Assembly: GCA_031548835.1 (NCBI GenBank)
Contig: JAVBQS010000013.1
Location: 1-5,625, forward strand
DNA from: WQTU01 sp031548835
Lineage (GTDB): Bacteria; Spirochaetota; Spirochaetia; CADAEX01
Length of the DNA: 5,625 nucleotides
Direction of reading: 5' to 3'
A program made the translations under genes and the position numbers. Shown here piece after piece: positions 1 to 5,625 of the stretch. How positions within the stretch are numbered: position 1 is the stretch's first letter; each line of letters opens with the position of its first letter. Below the pieces are notes generated by a model. It was not told where the DNA came from and ran no database searches. It saw nothing but the letters and a program-made list of their open reading frames with translations.

Positions 1-87
1 TTTGGAGACATTGTGGACAACCTCATATGTCAACATTTATTGATGTTAGCGGACTTACAATTTATTTTGAAACAGCAAAATTTCTTC
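1..87. other. left-edge stretch with no assignable gene
   Basis: This is the stretch beyond the stop codon of the barrel-protein gene. One plus-strand frame is open from the window edge to the TAG at 96-98, and another is open to the TGA at 136-138. Both are short, neither has a recognisable protein motif, and both would run into the 3' end of the opposing gene. A minus-strand frame beginning at the ATG at 36-34 is open to the window edge but has no Shine-Dalgarno sequence. A weak 6-bp inverted repeat (ATTTTG at 64-69, CAAAAT at 76-81) lies just past the barrel gene's stop, but it is AT-only except for one pair and lacks a T-run, so I do not call it a terminator. The tail of a convergent neighbouring gene is possible but cannot be shown. 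Confidence 0.3.
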
Positions 88-1407
88 TTAAAATCTAGCC
101 TCCAGTCCAGCAGAATAAGTATTCAACATCTTAGGCGCTGAATCTCTCTTTTCAAGCGAAACAATTTCATATTTGCTAAAAAGAGAGAAATTTCTAATTT
201 TTAAATTCAGCCTTCCCATAACACTTTTTTCTTCTTCATCTATTTCTTCTTTGATTTTTCCGCATAAATAAATTGTAAAATTTTTTATTTTTGTACCTGC
301 TTCAAGCTTGTAACTCTGCGAAATTTTATCATAATTTTTATAAGTCTCTTTTTTTTCAAAAACTATTTTATTAAAGCCTGCTTTTAAACCTATTGAGATA
401 GCTGTATCCATATAGTTATCAAAATAATTATCTTTATAAATATTTCTGTTTTTTACAGATGCTCCGCTTTCAAAAAACCATGGTTTAAAAATAACAGAAC
501 CAAACAGTTCTTCGGTATATCCCCCATATCTTATATCGCTTTCTTTTTTCTGCAATACATCAGTTACATATCTGACATTAAATCTTATCCATGGAAAAGG
601 AGTAAGGAGCGCTGATGCTCCTTTTCTTAATGCTGTTGAAGATAGCGTTCCATCAGGCTTTATATAACTGTCATTTGTTCCTGAAAGCAGAAAATCAAAT
701 CTTATAAATGAATATTTTAAATATGGCGATAGCCTGAAATAGATGCCGTTATCTGCCCCTTTATAATAATTTATAGCTCCCGCGCCATTTATTCCCCAAA
801 AACTATTTTTATATGATATAGAAAAAGCGCTATTAATAACTTTTCTTCCATATCTTATTTTGCGGTCAGAATACCATATATCACTCTCGCTATCATCTCT
901 TTCTTTATATTCAGCAACGGCAAAATTAATTAATATTTTTTCACCTATTTTTTGGCCGGAATAGAGGCCTCTCCAGGAAAGATGGCTTAAACTGCTTTCC
1001 CCTTCTTCCATAAAACCTGACAAAATATTTCCTGCATCAATTCTTATTCCGTTATTTCCTGTCTCTTTTAATTTACGGTCAGGGATAATTTGGGTTTTTT
1101 CATTAAACACTTGCGAAGCTGGATAGTGCGACACAGGGTTTTTTATTTCTTTTAACAAACCGGCGGATGCAATTCGGCCCAGGAGAGCATAAGGAGTATA
1201 TATATTTAAAATCTCTTTTCCAGGCTCTTTAAATTCCATAAATATAATCTGATATTTTGAATTTCCCACTGAAACAAGGCCTTCTGCCCTGTTTTCATTA
1301 TCAGTCTGTATTTTTAATAATAATTCCCTTCCCGGCCTTTTTTCTGCAAAAATAAACATGGGAAATATTATTAAAAGAAAAATTATAACTATCATTTTTC
1401 CATCCAT
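88..1407 (-). CDS. predicted outer-membrane beta-barrel protein, function unknown
   Basis: I do not recognise this 439-residue protein as a named family. The N-terminus is a signal peptide: MDGK, then a hydrophobic core at residues 6-20 (IVIIFLLIIFPMFIF), with likely cleavage after Ala21. Residues 22-115 are a mixed soluble stretch with no clear motif. From about residue 120 to the end the sequence is rich in short alternating polar/aromatic strands separated by charged turns (for example around 191-200, 222-240, 272-281, 302-316, 335-350, 366-383, 397-413). It ends in GLEARF, and a C-terminal phenylalanine is the usual signal for barrel insertion by the BAM machinery. Together these suggest an outer-membrane barrel with perhaps 12-18 strands, reached by Sec export. 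The start is ambiguous. ATG1 (1407) has no good Shine-Dalgarno but keeps Lys4 for the signal n-region. ATG5 (1395) has a weak GGATGGA upstream but would leave the signal without a positive charge. The gene diverges from ackA. Role (porin, adhesin or structural) is unknown. Confidence 0.75.
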   Translation of the reverse strand: MDGKMIVIIFLLIIFPMFIFAEKRPGRELLLKIQTDNENRAEGLVSVGNSKYQIIFMEFKEPGKEILNIYTPYALLGRIASAGLLKEIKNPVSHYPASQVFNEKTQIIPDRKLKETGNNGIRIDAGNILSGFMEEGESSLSHLSWRGLYSGQKIGEKILINFAVAEYKERDDSESDIWYSDRKIRYGRKVINSAFSISYKNSFWGINGAGAINYYKGADNGIYFRLSPYLKYSFIRFDFLLSGTNDSYIKPDGTLSSTALRKGASALLTPFPWIRFNVRYVTDVLQKKESDIRYGGYTEELFGSVIFKPWFFESGASVKNRNIYKDNYFDNYMDTAISIGLKAGFNKIVFEKKETYKNYDKISQSYKLEAGTKIKNFTIYLCGKIKEEIDEEEKSVMGRLNLKIRNFSLFSKYEIVSLEKRDSAPKMLNTYSAGLEARF

Positions 1408-1429
1408 TGTTTTTACAAAAATAAAAACA
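1408..1429. promoter_or_regulatory. perfect 8-bp inverted repeat upstream of the barrel gene
   Basis: TGTTTTTA (1408-1415) is mirrored exactly by TAAAAACA (1422-1429) with a 6-base spacer. It abuts the ATG of the minus-strand barrel gene and lies in the divergent region it shares with ackA. It could be a repressor operator, or an mRNA hairpin covering the site where a Shine-Dalgarno would normally sit, which is otherwise missing. The arms are AT-rich, and in DNA of this composition such a repeat can arise by chance, so the functional reading is tentative. The rest of the divergent region (1430-1519) shows only weak promoter-like hexamers on either strand, and I cannot place a promoter with confidence. 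Confidence 0.3.
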
Positions 1430-1519
1430 GCATATTTAGCTCTTTTGCTTCACAATAGTAATTTTTTTTTACTTGTATATTTCATTGATTTAAGGCAAAA
1501 TTGATGAAAAAACTGATTT

Positions 1520-1524
1520 GGAGG
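1520..1524 (+). promoter_or_regulatory. ribosome binding site that fixes the ackA start
   Basis: GGAGG lies 6 bases upstream of the GTG at 1531. This is near-ideal spacing. It selects that GTG over the in-frame TTG at 1501 and ATG at 1504, neither of which is preceded by a comparable site (the sequence before them is TTTAAGGCAAAA). Confidence 0.85.
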
Positions 1525-1530
1525 AAATTT

Positions 1531-2865
1531 GTGATAATTCTCACACTTAATTGCGGTAGTTCTTCTTTAAAATACCAGGTTTATGATTGGGATAAGAAAG
1601 AAGTACTTGCAAACGGTATTGTTGAAAGAATTTCGCTTGACGGATCTTTTATTAAACATAATGCAAGCGGAAAAGATGAATATAAACTTGAACACTCATG
1701 CCCTACCCATAAGGAAGCAATTGACCTTATAATGAAAACTCTTATTGACCCTAAAGTTGGCGCAATCAGTTCTATCAAAGATATAAAAGCAGTGGGCCAC
1801 AGAGTAGTTCACGGCGGTGAAAAATTTAATAAATCAATAATTATTGATGATGAAGTTATACATAACTTTAATTCTATCCAGGATTTGGCGCCTCTTCACA
1901 ATCCTGCAAATATTATAGGCATAAAAGCAGCAAAAGCAGAACTTCCAGATGTTCCGCACTGTGCAATTATGGATACTGCATGGCATCAGACAATGGAAAA
2001 AAAATCATATCTTTATGCTCTTCCATATGAATGGTATGAAAAATATGGAGTAAGAAGATATGGTTTTCACGGAACATCATTTCTCTACACAGCAAAAAGA
2101 GCTGCGGCGCTTCTTGGAAAAGATCCATTTAAGACAAATCTTATAATTGCCCATATTGGCAATGGTTCAAGTATGAATGCTGTAAAAAATGGAGTTTCCT
2201 ATGATACATCTATGGGGCTTACTCCTCTTGAAGGCCTTATTATGGGAACAAGAAGCGGCGATATTGACCCAGCCATTCCGTTTTTCATGATAAAAAAAAC
2301 AGGCATGGCACCGGAGCAGGCAGAAAATGCTCTTAACAAAAAAAGCGGTGTTCTTGGAATAACAGAAAAATGGGTAGACAGGCGTGATATTGAAATTGCA
2401 GCGCATGAAGGCAACGAAAGAGCAATACTTGCTCAGGAGATGGAATCATACAGGATTAAAAAATATATCGGCTCCTATTCTTTTGCACTTGGAAGAGTTG
2501 ATGCTATTGTATTTACAGCAGGTGTTGGAGAAAGAGGGCCTGATACAAGATTTCTTGCAACAGCAGGTCTTGAAGAGTTTGGAATTAAAATTGATCCTGA
2601 AAAAAACAAAAATTCAATGACAAGAAATGCAGAAACAGAAATTTCAACAGCAGATTCAAAAGTAAAAATATTTGTAATTCCAACTGATGAAGAACTTGTT
2701 ATGACAGAAGATACAAAAGCTCTTCTTGACGGAAGCTATGATATTCATACAAAGTTTAAATACAGCTTCCAGGATAAAAATTATGTTAACAAAGACAGGC
2801 TAAAAAGTATTGATAAAGATATTAAAAAATTCCCAGGCCTCAAAAACATAATTGTAAAACCATAA
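1531..2865 (+). CDS. ackA: acetate kinase
   Basis: Acetate kinase (EC 2.7.2.1) reversibly transfers phosphate between acetyl phosphate and ADP in the cytoplasm, normally paired with phosphotransacetylase. The protein is 444 residues from GTG 1531. With this start, numbering matches the well-studied Methanosarcina thermophila enzyme almost throughout: Asn7 in NCGSSSLK, Arg91 in GHRVVHGG, His123, catalytic Asp148 in MDTAWHQTM, His180 in GFHGTSF, His208 in the HIGNGSS phosphate loop and Arg241 in GTRSGDIDPAI. The metal-binding Glu is at 387 in TDEEL, three residues later than usual. Catalytic residues are therefore intact. Oddities: the adenosine-loop region reads GITEKWVDRRD (275-286) where the family usually has a GxSGxSxDxRD pattern. 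The second loop is GVGER (331-335) instead of the usual GIGEN. A tail of about 38 residues, lysine-rich, follows the usual end of the fold. I believe these are traits of spirochaetal AckA proteins. No pta gene is present, and a terminator follows directly, suggesting a single-gene transcript. Confidence 0.96.
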   Translation: MIILTLNCGSSSLKYQVYDWDKKEVLANGIVERISLDGSFIKHNASGKDEYKLEHSCPTHKEAIDLIMKTLIDPKVGAISSIKDIKAVGHRVVHGGEKFNKSIIIDDEVIHNFNSIQDLAPLHNPANIIGIKAAKAELPDVPHCAIMDTAWHQTMEKKSYLYALPYEWYEKYGVRRYGFHGTSFLYTAKRAAALLGKDPFKTNLIIAHIGNGSSMNAVKNGVSYDTSMGLTPLEGLIMGTRSGDIDPAIPFFMIKKTGMAPEQAENALNKKSGVLGITEKWVDRRDIEIAAHEGNERAILAQEMESYRIKKYIGSYSFALGRVDAIVFTAGVGERGPDTRFLATAGLEEFGIKIDPEKNKNSMTRNAETEISTADSKVKIFVIPTDEELVMTEDTKALLDGSYDIHTKFKYSFQDKNYVNKDRLKSIDKDIKKFPGLKNIIVKP

Positions 2866-2897
2866 TATTTACAAAATAGTTTAATAATACAAAAACA

Positions 2898-2936
2898 ATA
2901 AAAAGGTTACTGTTTAAAAAGCAGTAACCTTTTTAT
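2898..2936 (+). terminator. intrinsic terminator of ackA
   Basis: A perfect 15-bp inverted repeat (2898-2912 with 2922-2936) has a 9-base loop. The core GGTTACTG/CAGTAACC is flanked by an A-run on the left and TTTTT (2930-2934) on the right. It sits 32 bases past the ackA stop codon. Because the A-run becomes a T-run on the other strand, it could also stop transcription arriving from the right, although no opposing gene lies immediately there. Confidence 0.9.
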
Positions 2937-2982
2937 ATAAATAAAATTCAATGGATTGTATAACTATTTTTAAAAAATCAAT

Positions 2983-3020
2983 TTAACATCAAATTCTATA
3001 AAAATATTTTATTCTATAAT
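2983..3020 (+). promoter_or_regulatory. possible promoter for the MFS gene
   Basis: The spacer between the ackA terminator and the MFS start (about 210 bases) is extremely AT-rich and contains no gene. The best -10 match is a consensus TATAAT at 3015-3020, but no -35 hexamer is found at normal distance. Alternatively, TTAACA (2983-2988) pairs with TATTTT (3005-3010) at a 16-base spacing. Hexamers like these are expected by chance at this base composition, so the exact site is uncertain. The need for a promoter somewhere in this spacer is inferred from the strong terminator upstream. Confidence 0.22.
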
Positions 3021-3131
3021 TAGAGAAATAAATGATAAGATTATTATTAAAATAAATTTAAAAAACATTAATACTTATTTCACAAACTAAAAAATATTTA
3101 TAAAATTATTCCAGACTTTAAGTTGGGAATC

Positions 3132-3136
3132 AGGAG
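3132..3136 (+). promoter_or_regulatory. ribosome binding site of the MFS gene, unusually far upstream
   Basis: AGGAG is the only good Shine-Dalgarno match near the start, yet it lies 14 bases before the ATG at 3151, against the usual 5-9. No in-frame ATG, GTG or TTG exists closer to it, and the protein's first membrane segment begins about 10 residues after this ATG, so the start itself looks correct. The intervening bases (TTTTAATATT) are AT-only after the first few. Confidence 0.5.
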
Positions 3137-3150
3137 CAAGTTTTAATATT

Positions 3151-4350
3151 ATGGAACCAAAATTATGGACTAAAAACTTTACCATAAATTTTGCTGCAAA
3201 TTTATTTATCTATTTTGTCTATTATTTATTGGTTGTAACAACAGCATCTTATGCTATAGATATACTTAATGCTAAAACAGGCGAAGCAGGCCTTGCCACA
3301 GGCATATTTATTTTCGGAGCACTTATTGCCCGTCTTGCTGCAGGCAGAATGATAAAAAAAGTCGGATATAAAAAAACGCTTTATATTGGACTTGTTTTTT
3401 ATTTTGCAACTTCGTGCCTTTATTTTTTTGTATCTAACCTGTCTATATTTTTTATTGTAAGATTTTTTCATGGAATAGGATTCGGCATTAGCGCTACAGG
3501 AACAGGTTCAATTGCAGCGCATATTATTCCAAAAGAACGGCAGGGAGAAGGAGTAAGTTTTTTTGGATTAAGCATGACACTGGCATCTGCTTTTGGGCCT
3601 CTTATAGGACTTTATCTGAACCAAAATAAAACTTTTACATATATTTTATTTTTATGTGTAGCATTGGTTGTTATAAGTATACTGGTTTCCATATTTATTG
3701 GTTTTAAAAAAGATAAGGAAAATGCAAATAAACAAGTTGCATACTCTAAAATTTCAATACATGATTTTTTTGAAAAAAAAGCTGCTCCAATTTCATTAAT
3801 GTGCACATTAGTTGTAATTGCATATACCAGTGTTCTTGCTTTTTTGCCAAAATTTGCAGAATCTACAAAAGAGAGCAGCATAATAGAAAACAGTAAAATA
3901 TTTTTTCTGGTTTATTCTATATTTGTTCTTATATCAAGGCCTATAACAGGCAAGATATATGATAAAAAAGGCGCAAATATAATTATGTATCCTGCTTTTT
4001 TTCTTTTTGCAGCAGGAATGCTTTTAATATGGCTTTCGCATAACGGAATTCTATTACTTTGCGCTGCTGTATTAATAGGATTAGGATATGGAACATTTTT
4101 TTCCTGTGCAAATGCTATTGCATTAAAAGTTTCCCCCTATGAAAGAGTTCATCTTGCCTCTTCGACATATTATATAATGGCAGATCTTGGCGGCGGTTTA
4201 GGCCCTTTTCTTTTAGGATTATTGATACAGACTACAGTTAGTTTTAGAGAACTTTACCTTGTTATGGCAGTATTTATACTTTGTTTGACTGTTCTTTATT
4301 ATTTTATTTATGGGCATAAAGCAAAAAGAGAAATAACAAAATTATATTAA
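3151..4350 (+). CDS. major facilitator superfamily (MFS) transporter, drug-exporter-like
   Basis: This is an inner-membrane secondary transporter of 399 residues, a full-length 12-helix MFS protein. Likely helices are at about 11-33, 46-64, 76-93, 98-118, 134-156, 162-184, 211-233, 249-266, 275-295, 299-322, 335-359 and 366-388, with a charged central loop at 185-210. Family motifs are visible. Motif A, between helices 2 and 3, reads GRMIKKVGYKK (65-75). RFFHGIGFG (104-112) in helix 4 resembles motif B. Helix 5 carries GPLIG (149-153), the motif C signature common in proton-coupled exporters. A second motif A copy, GKIYDKKGAN, is at 267-276. Motif C favours the DHA1-type drug:H+ antiporter group, but the substrate cannot be read from sequence, and sugar or metabolite efflux is equally possible. 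In the first motif A the usual aspartate is replaced by Lys69; the second copy keeps Asp271. The gene follows the ackA terminator, so it probably has its own promoter. It converges on the MATE gene with a 26-bp gap. Confidence 0.88.
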   Translation: MEPKLWTKNFTINFAANLFIYFVYYLLVVTTASYAIDILNAKTGEAGLATGIFIFGALIARLAAGRMIKKVGYKKTLYIGLVFYFATSCLYFFVSNLSIFFIVRFFHGIGFGISATGTGSIAAHIIPKERQGEGVSFFGLSMTLASAFGPLIGLYLNQNKTFTYILFLCVALVVISILVSIFIGFKKDKENANKQVAYSKISIHDFFEKKAAPISLMCTLVVIAYTSVLAFLPKFAESTKESSIIENSKIFFLVYSIFVLISRPITGKIYDKKGANIIMYPAFFLFAAGMLLIWLSHNGILLLCAAVLIGLGYGTFFSCANAIALKVSPYERVHLASSTYYIMADLGGGLGPFLLGLLIQTTVSFRELYLVMAVFILCLTVLYYFIYGHKAKREITKLY

Positions 4351-4376
4351 TGTAATAAATCTGCCATCTCTAATAT

Positions 4377-5625
4377 TTATAAACAATTTTTTCCTTTCTC
4401 CAGCATATCAATTTTTCGAAATTCCCTGCTAATAAGAATAAAACAGAGAATTGCAGCTGCGCCATCTGCAACAGGACCTGCATACATAATTCCGTCAATT
4501 CCCATAAAAACAGGGAAAATTATAATAAGAGGAAAAAGAAATAATATTTGCCTTGTCATTGAAAGTAAAATACCTTTTGCAGCCTTTCCTATTGAAGTAA
4601 AAAAATTTGCAGTAACAGGATGAATGCCGTTTAAAAAAATGAGAAACATATATATGCGAAAGTAACGTTCAGCAAAATGAAAATATATTTCGCTGCCTTG
4701 TCCGAAAATGCTTACAATTTTTCCTGGAAAAAGCTGAAAACATAAAAAAGTTATAAAAGCAATAACAGAAACAGAAATTATTGCTCTTATATAGGTTTTT
4801 TTTACACGTTCATAATTTTTAGCCCCATAATTAAAACCAACAATAGGCTGGCATCCCTGCGCAACTCCAAGAACAAATGCCATAAAAACTATATTTACTT
4901 TTGAAATAACGCCAACAACAGCCAAAGGAATTTCGCTGCCATAATTGGACAAAGCTCCATAATGCCTAAGTGTATTATTCATTGTAATTTGCACAAGAGT
5001 CATTGCAAGCTGGTTAAAACACGAGGCAGCGCCAAGCGATGCAATAGCTTTAAAATAACTTAGCCGCGGGATAAAATATTCTTTTTTAAAAGTTACTGTT
5101 TTGAATTTAAAGATATATCTTACAGCAAGAAAGCAAGATACAAACTGGCTAATAACTGTAGCTATTGCAGCGCCTGCAATTCCCATATCAAATACAAAAA
5201 TAAAAATAGGATCAAGAATTGTGTTTAAAATAGCGCCTGAAAATACACACATCATGGAATATGCAGGGCTTCCATCCGAACGTATAAGAGTGCTGAATCC
5301 TGTGGTTAAAATCATAAAAGGCAGGCCAAAAGATGTTATTCCTGTATATGTAAGAGCATAAGGAAAAACATCAACTGTTGCTCCAAAAGCATGTAATAAA
5401 GGTTTTAAAAATATAATAACAATTGCGCTAAGCAGAATACCGCATATTGCCATCATTGAAATGCCAGTAGCTGCAATGCATGCAGCTTTTTCGCTGTTAC
5501 CTGCGCCAAGATTAAGATTAAAATTAGATGCGCTTCCTACTCCAAGAAGAAGAGCAATAGAAGTGCTTATTGTTGTAAGAGGAAAAGCAATGTTAGTTGC
5601 AGCATTTCCAAGTATTCCTACTCCC
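4377..5625 (-). CDS. MATE family efflux protein, N-terminus beyond the window
   Basis: This is an inner-membrane Na+- or H+-driven multidrug/toxin extrusion protein. The reading frame is open without a stop from the TAA at 4377-4379 to the right edge (first full codon 5624-5622), giving 415 visible residues. The ATG at 5456 is internal, not the start, because family-typical sequence precedes it (GNAATNIAFPL, then ASNFNLNLGAGNSEKAA). Numbering from the edge, about 11 helices are visible (near 8-29, 51-73, 88-110, 122-144, 148-171, 191-212, 235-257, 278-299, 316-333, 352-375, 377-398). MATE proteins have 12, so roughly the first 30-40 residues with helix 1 are missing. Conserved MATE features: RSDGSP (115-120), LNTILDPIFIF (133-143), GIAGAAIATVISQ (148-160) and, in the second half, CQPIVGFNYGAKNYERVKK (258-276). 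The style resembles MepA-like MATE proteins of anaerobes. Substrate is unknown. The promoter and any upstream operon partners lie outside the window. Confidence 0.93.
   Translation of the reverse strand, partial: GVGILGNAATNIAFPLTTISTSIALLLGVGSASNFNLNLGAGNSEKAACIAATGISMMAICGILLSAIVIIFLKPLLHAFGATVDVFPYALTYTGITSFGLPFMILTTGFSTLIRSDGSPAYSMMCVFSGAILNTILDPIFIFVFDMGIAGAAIATVISQFVSCFLAVRYIFKFKTVTFKKEYFIPRLSYFKAIASLGAASCFNQLAMTLVQITMNNTLRHYGALSNYGSEIPLAVVGVISKVNIVFMAFVLGVAQGCQPIVGFNYGAKNYERVKKTYIRAIISVSVIAFITFLCFQLFPGKIVSIFGQGSEIYFHFAERYFRIYMFLIFLNGIHPVTANFFTSIGKAAKGILLSMTRQILFLFPLIIIFPVFMGIDGIMYAGPVADGAAAILCFILISREFRKIDMLEKGKNCL

Noticed and set aside
32..47. Short inverted repeat AACAT-N6-ATGTT near the left edge.
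   Set aside because: Five-base arms are expected by chance in sequence of this composition, and no neighbouring gene makes sense of it.
3..98. Possible tail of a plus-strand gene entering from the left edge.
   Set aside because: Only about 31 codons are visible, two frames are equally open, and no motif is recognisable, so it cannot be supported.
1581..2620. Open frames on both strands inside ackA (for example 1581-1778, 2167-2406 and 2199-2414 minus; 2384-2620 plus).
   Set aside because: They lie entirely within a confidently identified acetate kinase gene, show no protein motifs and have no ribosome binding sites of their own.
2937..3131. Riboswitch or small RNA in the spacer after ackA.
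   Set aside because: The spacer is almost pure A/T with no stable stems beyond the terminator and no recognisable conserved riboswitch core.
3226..3881. Minus-strand open frames inside the MFS gene (3226-3471 and 3612-3881).
   Set aside because: Their translations are low-complexity, Lys/Cys/Tyr-rich mirrors of membrane-helix codons and are shadows of the real gene.
4344..4380. Possible shared terminator between the convergent MFS and MATE genes (ATAAAT/ATTTAT and ATATTA/TAATAT pairings).
   Set aside because: The stems are 6 bp and entirely A/T, so they are too weak to call a terminator.
5101..5361. Plus-strand open frame of 86 codons inside the MATE gene.
   Set aside because: It is antisense to conserved MATE sequence and has no family features of its own.

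Overview
The window is AT-rich (about 30% GC, judged by eye) and encodes four proteins: a predicted outer-membrane beta-barrel protein (minus strand), acetate kinase (plus), an MFS exporter (plus) and a MATE efflux protein (minus, cut by the right edge). A diderm bacterium is implied by the barrel protein, which has a signal peptide, amphipathic strands and a C-terminal phenylalanine. The acetate kinase has a sequence style I associate with Spirochaetes (Treponema/Sphaerochaeta-like): YQVYDWD near the N-terminus, MDTAWHQTM, a GVGER loop and a C-terminal tail. That assignment comes from memory of the family, so it is moderately likely rather than proven. Other AT-rich diderms are possible.

Layout: bases 1-87 hold no assignable gene. 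Bases 88-1407 (minus) encode the barrel protein, divergent from ackA across a short control region of about 120 bp. That region contains a perfect 8-bp inverted repeat just upstream of the barrel gene's start. ackA is best started at the GTG at 1531, which follows a clean GGAGG, and it ends at 2865. A strong 15-bp hairpin terminator follows, so ackA looks monocistronic in this direction. After an extremely AT-rich spacer, the MFS transporter (3151-4350) converges on the MATE gene (4377 to beyond 5625), with only 26 bp between their stop codons.

Functionally, AckA gives ATP from acetyl phosphate at the end of acetogenic fermentation. The barrel protein is a surface or porin-like protein of unknown role. 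The two transporters are typical of small-molecule or drug export, but from different superfamilies with different folds. Nothing in the sequence ties these genes into one pathway. No mobile element, CRISPR array, tRNA, rRNA or recognisable riboswitch was seen. I do not see a new multi-gene system here. The points most worth a second look are the orphan barrel protein, substitutions in the nucleotide-binding loops of AckA, and the lost motif A aspartate in the MFS protein.
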